Origin: an uncultured Paracoccaceae bacterium
Lineage (GTDB): Bacteria > Pseudomonadota > Alphaproteobacteria > Rhizobiales > Rhizobiaceae
Length of the DNA stretch: 42,205 nucleotides
Assembly (NCBI GenBank): GCA_937873685.1
Contig: CALMYO010000149.1
Coordinates: 1-42,205 of the forward strand
Direction: 5' to 3'
Position numbers and translations under genes: made by a program. How positions within the stretch are numbered: the stretch's first letter is position 1; every line of letters begins with the position of its first letter. The notes under the pieces are model-generated. The model searched no databases, was not told where the DNA came from, and saw only the letters and a program-made list of their open reading frames with translations. Below are positions 17,542 to 25,785 of the stretch, in pieces.

Positions 17542-18740
17542 TTTTTCGTCCCCGAATACGGGTCGGCCGCATCGCGCAGCCCGTCACCGACGAAGACGAA
17601 AGCCAGCACCAGGGCGACGAAGAACAGCACCGGGATGAAATACCACTGGTAGTTCAGCAGCACGTCGGCCTGGCTGACATTCTGCATCAGCGCGCCGAGC
17701 GAATTGACCGGGTCCTTCAGCCCGAGGCCGATGAAGGAAAGCGCCGTCTCGGAACGCACCATGTAGGGAAACGAGATCATCAGGTCGACGATGATGTAGC
17801 TGGTGAAGCTCGGCAGCAGGTGCTTGCGGATGACATGCGGCGAGGAGGCGCCGCAGAGTTCGGCCGCCAGCACGTATTCCTGGCTGCGCTCGGTCAGCAG
17901 GTGGGTGCGGATGCGCCGCGCCAGCGTCGGCCAGCCGATGAAGCCGAGAATGATCGAGATAACGAAGAACCGCGTTTCCGAACTCCAGTGGTCGGGCATG
18001 AAGGCGGCCATCGCCATGAACAGCGGGATCGATGGCACGGTGCGGACGGCGTCGGTGATCATCTGCAGCACCGAATCGATCCATCCGCCGAAATAGCCGG
18101 CGACGCCCCCGATGATCAGCGCCAGCACGAACGAGATGAAGACGCCGAGCGTGCCGACGGCCAGCGAGGTCCAGATGGCATGCAGCGTTCGGCTGAAGAT
18201 GTCCTTGCCGCTGGCGTCGGTGCCGAACAGGTGGATCTTGCCGCCTTCAACCCCGAACAGGTGCAGGTTGGAGTTGATCAGCGCAAAGTCCATGTCGAGC
18301 GCCGTGCCGGGCAGGTCGAGGTCGACATGGAAGATCTTGTACTGCCAGTCGCGCACGAAGAAATGCACGTAGAGGCGCTTGTCGCGGTTCTCCGTCACCA
18401 CCCAGCGGAAATTGGTCTTGATGGAGCGCTCGCGCTCGGTTGCGTAGATGAACGGGCGGGCGGAAAAGCCGTTCTCGTCCCAGAACTTCGGCAGTTGCGG
18501 CGCGCCGTTCTCGTAATTCTCGTCGCGGCCGGCAATGGTCGGGTCATAGGGCGACAGGAAGGGCGCGAAGATGCCCATCATGACCATGATCACGAGCGCC
18601 CAAAGCGCGATCATCGCCGAACGGTTGGAACTGAACCGCGCCCAGATCAGCTGGTTCTGCGACGCCGTGAAATAGGCTTCCTTGGCCTTCTGGTCGACGC
18701 CGGTCTGCTTTTCCCTCGAAAACCACGTCATCGTCGTCAT
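17538..18740 (-). CDS. Opp-type ABC permease, OppC-like
   Basis: Inner-membrane permease of 400 residues. TM1 is near residues 44-62 (IALWALVIMVMMGIFAPFLSP). A soluble periplasmic stretch of about 130 residues follows, as in YejE-like OppC proteins, then the TM core with the coupling EAA motif (AAELCGASSPHVIRKHLLP). ATG 18740 overlaps the stop of the upstream permease. A long upstream extension of this frame to 19802 is only the shadow of the other permease gene and is not used. Confidence 0.9.
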   Translation of the reverse strand: MTTMTWFSREKQTGVDQKAKEAYFTASQNQLIWARFSSNRSAMIALWALVIMVMMGIFAPFLSPYDPTIAGRDENYENGAPQLPKFWDENGFSARPFIYATERERSIKTNFRWVVTENRDKRLYVHFFVRDWQYKIFHVDLDLPGTALDMDFALINSNLHLFGVEGGKIHLFGTDASGKDIFSRTLHAIWTSLAVGTLGVFISFVLALIIGGVAGYFGGWIDSVLQMITDAVRTVPSIPLFMAMAAFMPDHWSSETRFFVISIILGFIGWPTLARRIRTHLLTERSQEYVLAAELCGASSPHVIRKHLLPSFTSYIIVDLMISFPYMVRSETALSFIGLGLKDPVNSLGALMQNVSQADVLLNYQWYFIPVLFFVALVLAFVFVGDGLRDAADPYSGTKK

Positions 18741-19744
18741 CCCATCAATCCCTTGCGAACCCGCGGATCCATCAGCGCGAGCAGGATGTCCGTGGTGAAG
18801 TTCACCGCCACGATCGACGCGGTGAGCAGGAAGATGATGGCGCCCGCAAGCTGTTGGTCGTTGGAGCGCGCCAGCGATTCGATAAGCAGCGAGCCGGCCT
18901 CGGTCAGCGTCAGGATCATCGCGACAATCGGCAATTCGTTGAAAATGCGGTTCAGGTCGAAGCCGAGCGAGTTGATCACCGGTCCGAGCGCGTGGCGGGC
19001 CGGATAGCGCCACAACAGCGTCGAGCCGGTGACGCCGCGCGCTGAGGCTGCGGTGACATAAAGCTTGCCGATCTCGTCGAGCATCAGCGCGCGCACGGTC
19101 TGCAGCGCAAAGGCGGTCGCCGACCAGCCGAGAATGAAGATCGGCAGCCAGGCATGGGCTAGGAAATCGGAGAACTTGCCCCAGGACCAGGCGGCGTCGC
19201 GGTACTCCTTCGAGAACAGCCCGGTCAGCGAATCGCCAAAAAACACTGTGGAAAACAGCATGATGATCAGCGCCAGCAGGAAATTCGGCAAGGCGAGACC
19301 GAGATAGCTGACGAACCGCAGCGAATTGTTGGCGACCGCATTGTTGGAACTGGCGGCGACGATGCCGACCGGAATGGCGATCAGGTAACTGAGAATCAGC
19401 GCAGCGAGACAGATGCCGAGGCTGATCCAGAACTTGTCGGCGAGAAGCTGGTTGATGTCGAGGCGAAGGATGCAGCTGTCGCCGAAATCGCCCCTGAAGA
19501 ACACGTTGCCGACCCAACTCGTCCAGCGCACGAGGAAAGGCCGGTCGAGCCCAAGCCGTTTTTCTTCCGCCTCGATGTCGGCGACCGAAATCTGCGAGCC
19601 TTGCGTGTTCTTGAACGCGAGATAGCGCTCGGCGCAGGTGCCGGGCACCAGCTCCATCAGCGTGAACACGATCAGCGACGCCGTCAGCGGGGTGATGCGG
19701 GCCATCCCCGCACGCGTTGCCGCGAATTGCAGGAATTGTCCCAT
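18737..19744 (-). CDS. Opp-type ABC permease, OppB-like
   Basis: Inner-membrane permease of about 335 residues with six TM segments. TM1 (ITPLTASLIVFTLMELVPGT) is followed by the family's N-terminal periplasmic loop (EEKRLGLDRPFLVRW). The EAA coupling loop lies in TAASARGVTGSTLLWRYPARHAL. I prefer ATG 19744, which has AGGGGA about 11 bases upstream; an in-frame GTG at 19768 would add eight residues and lacks a ribosome-binding site. It is coupled to the next permease by ATGA. Confidence 0.88.
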   Translation of the reverse strand: MGQFLQFAATRAGMARITPLTASLIVFTLMELVPGTCAERYLAFKNTQGSQISVADIEAEEKRLGLDRPFLVRWTSWVGNVFFRGDFGDSCILRLDINQLLADKFWISLGICLAALILSYLIAIPVGIVAASSNNAVANNSLRFVSYLGLALPNFLLALIIMLFSTVFFGDSLTGLFSKEYRDAAWSWGKFSDFLAHAWLPIFILGWSATAFALQTVRALMLDEIGKLYVTAASARGVTGSTLLWRYPARHALGPVINSLGFDLNRIFNELPIVAMILTLTEAGSLLIESLARSNDQQLAGAIIFLLTASIVAVNFTTDILLALMDPRVRKGLMG

Positions 19745-19838
19745 CCCCCGCAGAATCCCCTTTCGCACCGGTCAGAAGCCGGCTGCTCGCCGGGCGACAC
19801 ACTCGCCCGGCGACAGGTCAATCAAGGCGCAAGCCCGC

Positions 19839-21890
19839 TTATTCGTCAAGCCACCACTGGGCCGGACGGTAGGGATAGGTGCGGTAGTACTCATAGGACG
19901 CGGTCTTGAACTCGGTGAAATTCTTGAGCGCGTTGCGATGGTAGATCGGGTCTGGCGTCAGCGCCGTGCCGATGAACAGCAGGTTGCCGGTCATGTTCTC
20001 GACAAGGCGCGCGCCGAGCTGGTTGAACTCGTCGCTCCCCTGCGCCGCCGACTGGAAGGCGTTGATGTCGGCGATCAGCTGCTTGACGTAGTCCGGCGGC
20101 TCCACGCCCTTGGCGCCGCTGGAATCAACCCATTCGGCCCACAACATGCCGGTGCGGTGCGCGAAATAGTTCTCGAACGGCGGCACCCACAATTCGTTGT
20201 TGGCGAGGATGATGCCGAGCGGCTGGCCCTTTTCCCACAGGCCGACATCGAGCTGGTTGGAGGATTGCGCGGAGCGGTACTCGTCCGGCGTCACTTCCTT
20301 GACCGTCGTCTTGATGCCGACATTGGCCCAGTGCTGGCCGATCAGTTCGACAACCTGTCCGGCGATGCCCTGGGTGGCGAATTGCAGGTTCAGCACCAGC
20401 GGCGAGCCGTTCGGCAGGTCGCGGCTGCCATCGCCGTCCTTGTCGACGACGCCGACCTCGTCAAGAAGCTTCTTGGCCGCTTCCGGGTCGAACTCGGTGG
20501 CAAACGTCTTCCACTTCGGATCGACGAAATCCGGCACCGGCGAGAAACCGGTGAACTGCTGGATCTGGCCTTCGCCGAAATAGGCGACGTTGTTGATCTC
20601 CTCGCGGTTGATGGCGACCGACATCGCCTGGCGGAAACGCAGGTCGCCGAAGACCTTGCGCTTTTCCATGTCGTCGGAGGTCACGTTGAAGGAAATCGCA
20701 TGCATGGCGATCTTCGGCTTGAGCTGGACGGTGTAGCCGCCCTTCTCCTGGTTTTCGAGCAGCAGCGGCGCATCGGAAAGCTGCAGCGACTGCGTCTTGT
20801 AATCGACCTCGCCGTTGACCAGCTTGAGCAGACGCACCTGCTGGTCGTTGGCGAAGAGCTCGTCCATCTCGTTGATATAGGGCAGTTGCTGGCCCTGCGT
20901 GTCGACCATGTGGAAGTACGGATTGGCGACGAAATGGCGGCCTTCCGTGGTTTCCTTGATCACGATGTGGCTTTCCAGCGTCGGCGCGGCGGCGGCGGGA
21001 AGGTTGGCGACCTTGTCCGGGCTGTTCAGCATCGGGGTTGCCGTGTCCATCCAGTCGGAATTGCCGTAATAGGCCTTGATGGCGTCGTAACCGTCGACGA
21101 AGCCGAGTTCCTGGGCGCGCTTGTCGGCGTCCGGGTTCACCGCCGGGTGGAACTGGCCGAGGAAGTGTTTCGCTTGGAAGCCCTGGCCGAAATGGGTGGC
21201 GAAGTGCGCCAGCAGGCCGGGCTTCGGCGCCGGCAGCTTGAACACGACGGTCTGTTCATCCGGCGTCTCGACCTGCATGCGCTCGCCGCCGACCAGCACA
21301 TAGTCCTTGGGCTTCTCGTAGATCTTCGGATCGAGCGCCAGGTTGTCGTACCAGAACTTCACGTCAGCCGAGGTGAAGGGCTGGCCGTCGGACCATTTGT
21401 GACCCTTGCGCAGGTTGAACGTCAGTTCGGTGAATTCGGCGTTCCACGACCACGACTTGGCGACATTGGGAACAATCGTCTGAAGGTCGTCGGAATAGCG
21501 AACGAGGTTGACGTGACGGGTGGACATGAAGTCCGACGTGCCGGCCTCGGTGGCGTTCGACAGCGCGTCCAGCGTGCCGCCGTACTTGCCGACCGAATCG
21601 TACGGTGCGACGACCAGCGGCTCCTCCGGCAGGCGCTGGGCCAGCGGCGGCATTTCCGGGTTGCCCTGGATCATGCCGTTGAACTTGGCGATGTCCGGAT
21701 TCTCGGAGAATTCCAGCGTGCAATTGGCGGCCGTCTGGAATTCCGCCAGTTCGTATTGCTGCGGATGGGCGCCGGCGGCCACTCCCATCGGGTCTGCCAC
21801 GGTCACGGCCGGGCAGGCGGCAAAGGCCGCGCCGGCCATCACGCTCCAGGCGACGCCTCCCAGAAACAGCGTCTTCATTCGCCTTGTCAT
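19839..21890 (-). CDS. solute-binding protein of the Opp-type importer (SBP_bac_5)
   Basis: Periplasmic substrate-binding protein, family 5, 683 residues, longer than typical OppA/DppA (about 530). The signal peptide MTRRMKTLFLGGVAWSVMAGAAFA is followed by an extra N-terminal region of about 90 residues before the usual YGGTLDALS opening. The conserved FNLRKGHKWSDGQPFTSADVKF motif is clear. ATG 21890 has a strong GGAGGTTTCA just before it. A Pho-box-like repeat lies 47 bases upstream (21937-21954). The substrate is unknown. A phosphonate- or phosphoester-containing molecule is inferred from the Pho box and the neighbouring phosphonate monoester hydrolase. Confidence 0.92.
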   Translation of the reverse strand: MTRRMKTLFLGGVAWSVMAGAAFAACPAVTVADPMGVAAGAHPQQYELAEFQTAANCTLEFSENPDIAKFNGMIQGNPEMPPLAQRLPEEPLVVAPYDSVGKYGGTLDALSNATEAGTSDFMSTRHVNLVRYSDDLQTIVPNVAKSWSWNAEFTELTFNLRKGHKWSDGQPFTSADVKFWYDNLALDPKIYEKPKDYVLVGGERMQVETPDEQTVVFKLPAPKPGLLAHFATHFGQGFQAKHFLGQFHPAVNPDADKRAQELGFVDGYDAIKAYYGNSDWMDTATPMLNSPDKVANLPAAAAPTLESHIVIKETTEGRHFVANPYFHMVDTQGQQLPYINEMDELFANDQQVRLLKLVNGEVDYKTQSLQLSDAPLLLENQEKGGYTVQLKPKIAMHAISFNVTSDDMEKRKVFGDLRFRQAMSVAINREEINNVAYFGEGQIQQFTGFSPVPDFVDPKWKTFATEFDPEAAKKLLDEVGVVDKDGDGSRDLPNGSPLVLNLQFATQGIAGQVVELIGQHWANVGIKTTVKEVTPDEYRSAQSSNQLDVGLWEKGQPLGIILANNELWVPPFENYFAHRTGMLWAEWVDSSGAKGVEPPDYVKQLIADINAFQSAAQGSDEFNQLGARLVENMTGNLLFIGTALTPDPIYHRNALKNFTEFKTASYEYYRTYPYRPAQWWLDE

Positions 21891-22191
21891 TGAAACCTCC
21901 TGTTCGACTTCGGGCAGCCCGTTTAGCCCCCGCTTCATGACAGCCATTTGTCAGCCCGGCTGCGCAAGCCGCACCGTTGGCAGGATGCGAATGTGTTCAC
22001 CTCGATTGCGATGAGTCAAGCCGCCGCAGGTTTCGCCTTGCGACACAAACGCGCTTGCGGACGGGGCGATCACCGCCGCACGATTTCAGGCCCGGGGCCG
22101 TCGATCACGGGAATGTTACCAACAAAACCATCGCGTGTACGTTTGGGTAAGCAGTCTGCGACAACTCTCTCAGATCATCGGGGGTCAGGGT
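21891..22191. other. divergent promoter region
   Basis: About 300 bases between the divergent binding-protein gene and the EAL gene. It contains the Pho-box-like element at 21937-21954. I see no gene in it. Confidence 0.55.
21937..21954 (-). promoter_or_regulatory. Pho-box-like element of the Opp-type importer
   Basis: On the minus strand the sequence reads CTGACAA-ATGG-CTGTCAT, that is, two 7-mers spaced by 4 bases. The second is identical to the rhizobial PhoB half-site CTGTCAT and the first matches at 5 of 7 positions. It lies 47 bases upstream of the binding-protein start. Confidence 0.65.
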
Positions 22192-23829
22192 GTGCGACGA
22201 CCAAGATCGGGTTACCGGCTTTCAGCATTGCTTGCAGTCATCGCCCTTGTGTTCACGTCAGCAGGGGCGGGCACGGCTCTGCTTGTCGATGGGCAAGTCC
22301 GGCACTTCGGAAACTTGCGAAAGGCACAGGAGTTGGCCAACAACCTGTCGCGCCGCGCGGAACTGGCTGCAGATTACGCCCTCATCTCCATCCACGATTT
22401 CAACGGCCTGGGACTTGGAAACTGCGCTGAATCGGCATTCGAACCCGTGGACATGGCCCTGTTTTCGAAAGGGCCCGTCAAGACGGTCTTCGTGAGCGGG
22501 GCGGACTCTGCAATCGAGTGCATTCTTCCGGACGGCGCCAGAGCCTATGCCACGCATTATGGACTGGCCGCCAGCACGTTCCTTCCTGCGCGCAACGATG
22601 CAGTTTCCGTTTCCGGAATTGAGAATCTGCTTCTGGTCGCTAATCGCGTCGGCGAGCGCAGAATCGTCGCGGCAATCAGCTTCGACACAATGCTCTACGA
22701 CTACCTCCCGGCAGAAATACGCGACACGGCCATGGCGCGGATTGCCCTTTCGGACGGAAGGACGGTGGCGGAGTTCGGGACCGACATCGCCAAGGTCGCC
22801 ATTTCCGATGAAAGTCCGCGCTCCTTTTCTGCGCGAAGCGATCGGTATCCGTTGTCCGTCTCGATCGCCATACCCTCGTTTGCGCTCGACGCCTGGGGCG
22901 CGGATGGCGCCGCACGTTCAGCCGCCTATGGCGGCCTTGTCGGCTTCCTGCTCGCCAGCATCGCCGGCGCGCTGATGACGCAGCCGCGCACGATGCGCGA
23001 CGATTTGCGGGACGCGATCACGGCAGGCCAGATCTTGCCCCATTTCCAGCCGGTATTTCGCCTTTCGGACAACGGGCTTTGCGGTTGCGAAGCGCTTGCG
23101 CGCTGGATCAGGCCGGACGGTTCGAAGATCGCGCCAGACCGGTTCATCGCCCTTGCAGAAGCTGAAGGATTGATCAAGGATATTACTTTGCAGGTCGTCA
23201 AAGCCAGCGCGGTAGAACTTTCCGGAATCTGTCACGCCATTCCCGACTTCAAGCTGTCGATTAACATGCCTCCCGAATTATTACTCGACAGCGAGTTCCT
23301 TTCGCAGATCGACGCGATTTTCGCGGAGGCTGGTATTCCGCTGAACAACATCGTCCTGGAGATTACCGAGCGCCAGCCGATCGCTGACAGCAAAGCAGTC
23401 AGAAAAGCGATACTCGACAAGCGCAAGGCCGGATACCGCTTCGCACTCGACGATACCGGCGTCGGCCATAACGGTCTCGCCAACGTGCAGGGCGTGCCAG
23501 TGGACATCATCAAGATCGACAAATGCTTCGTCGACATGATCGAGCACAGCGCGGAATCGGTTGGTATTGTCAGGATGTTGGTCGCGCTTGCCGCCGAACT
23601 CGGCAAGTCGACGGTTGCCGAAGGCGTTGAGCGCCGCGAGCAGGCGCAAATCCTGCACGAACTTGGCGTTGACGAAGGTCAGGGCTACATGATCTCTCCT
23701 GCCTTGCCCGCAAGCGAATTCACTGCCGTGGCGCGAGCGTGGATCGACAGCTGCCGCCAGTGGGAGCAGCGGCGGCAGGCGCTGGCGCCTGTGCGTTCGG
23801 AGTCGTCGCCAACCCTGCGGGCGGCGTGA
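22192..23829 (+). CDS. membrane-anchored EAL c-di-GMP phosphodiesterase with periplasmic sensor
   Basis: Predicted cyclic-di-GMP phosphodiesterase, 545 residues from GTG 22192. That start has GGGGGTCAGG just upstream; an in-frame GTG at 22135 would add 19 residues. TM1 (about 11-31) and TM2 (about 243-262) enclose a periplasmic domain with two cysteines (residues 78 and 110), arranged like the CSS-motif sensors of PdeC-type proteins but without the C-S-S triplet. The EAL domain is intact: CEALARW (300-302), NMPPELL, EITERQP, the DDTGVGH version of the DDFGTG loop, KIDK and AEGVE. No GGDEF domain. It lies between the Opp importer and the phn locus. Confidence 0.88.
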   Translation: MRRPRSGYRLSALLAVIALVFTSAGAGTALLVDGQVRHFGNLRKAQELANNLSRRAELAADYALISIHDFNGLGLGNCAESAFEPVDMALFSKGPVKTVFVSGADSAIECILPDGARAYATHYGLAASTFLPARNDAVSVSGIENLLLVANRVGERRIVAAISFDTMLYDYLPAEIRDTAMARIALSDGRTVAEFGTDIAKVAISDESPRSFSARSDRYPLSVSIAIPSFALDAWGADGAARSAAYGGLVGFLLASIAGALMTQPRTMRDDLRDAITAGQILPHFQPVFRLSDNGLCGCEALARWIRPDGSKIAPDRFIALAEAEGLIKDITLQVVKASAVELSGICHAIPDFKLSINMPPELLLDSEFLSQIDAIFAEAGIPLNNIVLEITERQPIADSKAVRKAILDKRKAGYRFALDDTGVGHNGLANVQGVPVDIIKIDKCFVDMIEHSAESVGIVRMLVALAAELGKSTVAEGVERREQAQILHELGVDEGQGYMISPALPASEFTAVARAWIDSCRQWEQRRQALAPVRSESSPTLRAA

Positions 23830-23859
23830 CATTCAGGCACGGTTCGGGCCTGCACCCTT

Positions 23860-24627
23860 TCAACCCGCGTCAGACTGGCCGGAGACCATCAGTTCAACCC
23901 TGTCCGCGGCAAAGCGCGTCACGGAAAACTGGATCGGCTTGCCGTCGCGATCGACATTCACCGCGGTCGCCACCAGGACCACGGCGCCCGGCGAAAGGCG
24001 CAGGTCGGCGAGGTCGGCGGCGTCGGCGTGGCGGGCGGCTACCACGGTCGAAGCGCGAAAGTAGTCGGCGACGCCATGTTCGGCGAATGCCGCCGTGATC
24101 GAGGAAAGCCGCTCGAAGGCCGCGTCGAAGCCCGGAAAGCGTTCGGCATCGAACCATGACGTGGCACGGCTGAGCGGCATGCCGTCACCATCGCCGCGCG
24201 TTTCCAGCCGCATGACCGGCGCGCCTTCGGCGAGATGAAGGGCGGCGGCCACGTCGGGCCCGGCTGCTTCGGCGGCGCTTGCCACCAACACATGCGTGCG
24301 CCTTCCCGCCTGCCCTTCGAGTCCTGCGGAGAACCGCGTGCGTGCGCCGATCGGAAAGGCGTAGCGGGCCCGGCGGCGCACGAAGGTGCCGCGCCCCTGT
24401 TGCGCTTCGAGAACGCCTTCCCGCTGCAGCGAGGCGATCGCTGCGCGCACCGTGTGGCGGTTGACGCCGAACCGCGCCGCCAGCGCCGCCTCGGTCATCA
24501 GCCGGCCGTCGGCGTCGGCAAGGCCGGAGGCTATCCCTGCGCGAATGTCGTCGGCGATCTGGCGCCACAAAGCCACGCCGCTACCGCGCTGGATCGCGGG
24601 TCTTCCGGTTTTCGGAGGCTTTGTCAT
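23860..24627 (-). CDS. phnF: PhnF, GntR/HutC-type repressor of the phn operon
   Basis: Transcription factor of 255 residues with an N-terminal GntR winged helix (about residues 18-85; LMTEAALAARFGVNRHTVRAAIASL) and a C-terminal UTRA effector domain (about 110-245). Divergent from phnG, so it most likely represses the C-P lyase operon and is released by a phosphonate-derived ligand. A TTGTCTA-N6-TAGACAA palindrome in the shared intergenic region (24673-24692) is the likely operator. The start codon (24625-24627) lies inside the Pho-box-like element, so PhoB binding could also affect phnF expression. It is convergent with the EAL gene, separated by 30 bases. Confidence 0.9.
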   Translation of the reverse strand: MTKPPKTGRPAIQRGSGVALWRQIADDIRAGIASGLADADGRLMTEAALAARFGVNRHTVRAAIASLQREGVLEAQQGRGTFVRRRARYAFPIGARTRFSAGLEGQAGRRTHVLVASAAEAAGPDVAAALHLAEGAPVMRLETRGDGDGMPLSRATSWFDAERFPGFDAAFERLSSITAAFAEHGVADYFRASTVVAARHADAADLADLRLSPGAVVLVATAVNVDRDGKPIQFSVTRFAADRVELMVSGQSDAG

Positions 24628-24638
24628 CGAACCGTCAT
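24621..24638 (+). promoter_or_regulatory. Pho-box-like element before phnG
   Basis: TTGTCAT-CGAA-CCGTCAT: two 7-mers, each 6 of 7 identical to CTGTCAT, with the 4-base spacer of the rhizobial Pho box. A weak third unit (TTGCGTT at 24643-24649) keeps the 11-bp period. It abuts the -35 position of the phnG promoter. Confidence 0.65.
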
Positions 24639-24666
24639 TGCCTTGCGTTATGGATAGGGATAATAT
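24638..24666 (+). promoter_or_regulatory. phnG promoter (-35/-10)
   Basis: TTGCCT (24638-24643), a 17-base spacer, then TAATAT (24661-24666). Transcription would start near 24673, at the edge of the PhnF operator palindrome. Confidence 0.6.
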
Positions 24667-24672
24667 GTATGC

Positions 24673-24692
24673 TTGTCTAAATCAATAGACAA
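24673..24692. promoter_or_regulatory. PhnF operator palindrome
   Basis: A perfect inverted repeat TTGTCTA-N6-TAGACAA lies just downstream of the -10 and ahead of phnG. HutC/PhnF-type repressors bind palindromes with GTCTA/TAGAC-like arms. Its position would block transcription initiation. Confidence 0.75.
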
Positions 24693-24699
24693 ATATGGG

Positions 24700-25164
24700 A
24701 TGCACGTGACAGACCTGTCAGACATGGACGAACGGCGCCGCAGGCGCATGGGCGTATTGGCGCTGGCACCGGAGCGCGCGCTTGCCGAGCGGTTCCGCGC
24801 CTTCGGCGAAGACCCGGCCTTCACGGCGGTGCGCGGACCCGAAACCGGGCTGATGTTGCTGCGCGGGCGCATGGGCGGCACCGGCAAGCCGTTCAACTTC
24901 GGCGAGGCGACGGTGACGCGCGCCACCGTGCGCCTTTCCGACGGCGCGGTCGGCCATGCGCTGTTCATCGGCCGCGATGCGGCGAAGGCGCAGATCGCCG
25001 CGGTGATCGATGCGCTTGCCGGCGATCCGCAGCGCGAAGCGCGCATCGAGGCCGAGATCATCGCGCCGCTCGAAGCCGAACAGGAAGGCCGCGATGCCGC
25101 GCGCCGCGCCGAGACGGCGGCGACACGCGTCGAGTTCTTCACCCTCGTCCGCGGAGAAGACTGA
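24700..25164 (+). CDS. phnG: PhnG, C-P lyase core subunit
   Basis: Subunit of the PhnGHIJ carbon-phosphorus lyase core complex, about 154 residues, cytoplasmic. With PhnI, PhnH and PhnL it helps attach phosphonates to ribose of ATP, displacing adenine. The family opening RRRRMGVLALAPERALAERF, RGPETGLMLLRGRMGGTGKPFNFGEATVTRA and the GHALFIGRD segment are clear. ATG 24700 gives a normal length. ATG 24724 is a possible alternative, and a TTG at 24673 would lie within the operator. The stop overlaps the phnH ATG (ATG within TGATG). Confidence 0.93.
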   Translation: MHVTDLSDMDERRRRRMGVLALAPERALAERFRAFGEDPAFTAVRGPETGLMLLRGRMGGTGKPFNFGEATVTRATVRLSDGAVGHALFIGRDAAKAQIAAVIDALAGDPQREARIEAEIIAPLEAEQEGRDAARRAETAATRVEFFTLVRGED

Positions 25165-25781
25165 TGGCCGGATCCGCACCTCTTTCGTCCGCGCTCGATG
25201 GCGGCTTCACAGAACCGGTCCTCGATGCGCAGGGCGCCTTTCACGCCGTGATGAACGCGCTGGCCGAGCCCGGAACAGTGCAGCCGGTGGGGCCGGCCAC
25301 CCAACCGCCGATGCCGTTGTCTCCGGTCGCCGGCGCCATCGCGCTGGCGCTTTGCGACGCCGACACGCCGGTCTGGCTGGATGCGGGGTTGGCCGCAGAA
25401 CCGGCCGTTACGGGCTGGTTGTCTTTCCATGCCGGCGCGCCGATGGTCCGGGAACCCGTGGCGGCCGCTTTCGCCTTCATCGCCGAGCCGGCCGCGATGC
25501 CGCCGCTTGCCGCCTTTGCGCAGGGCTCGCTGGAGTATCCCGACCGTTCGGCGACGCTGGTGTTGCAGGTCGCCGAATTCGAAGGCGGCGAAACGCTCGT
25601 GCTCGAAGGCCCGGGCATCGAGACACAACGCCGTGTCGCGCCCCGCCCCTTGCCGGCGGATTTCACCGCCCAGCGGGTCGCCAACCGCGCCCTGTTTCCG
25701 CGCGGCGTCGACATCGTCCTGGCCGGTCCGGGCGGCGTGATGGCGCTGCCGCGCTCCACCCGCATCGTTTCGGGAGATTGA
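25164..25781 (+). CDS. phnH: PhnH, C-P lyase core subunit
   Basis: C-P lyase core-complex subunit, 205 residues, structurally related to PLP-enzyme folds but without PLP. Family landmarks: GGFTEPVLDAQGAFHAVMNALAEPGT at the N-terminus, TPVWLDAGL, the HAGAPMV region, and a C-terminal NRALFPRGVDIVLAGPGGVMALPRSTRI. It starts overlapping the phnG stop and ends 4 bases before phnI, as is usual in phnGHIJ operons. Confidence 0.94.
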   Translation: MAGSAPLSSALDGGFTEPVLDAQGAFHAVMNALAEPGTVQPVGPATQPPMPLSPVAGAIALALCDADTPVWLDAGLAAEPAVTGWLSFHAGAPMVREPVAAAFAFIAEPAAMPPLAAFAQGSLEYPDRSATLVLQVAEFEGGETLVLEGPGIETQRRVAPRPLPADFTAQRVANRALFPRGVDIVLAGPGGVMALPRSTRIVSGD

Positions 25782-25785
25782 GCCG

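Noticed and set aside
17538..19802. 754-codon frame as a single fused permease
   Set aside because: Only the part from ATG 18740 is a permease; the upstream part overlaps the OppB-like gene in another frame and is Arg/His-rich noise.
24673..24699. TTG start for phnG inside the operator
   Set aside because: It lies at the predicted transcription start and within the PhnF palindrome; ATG 24700 gives the normal length.
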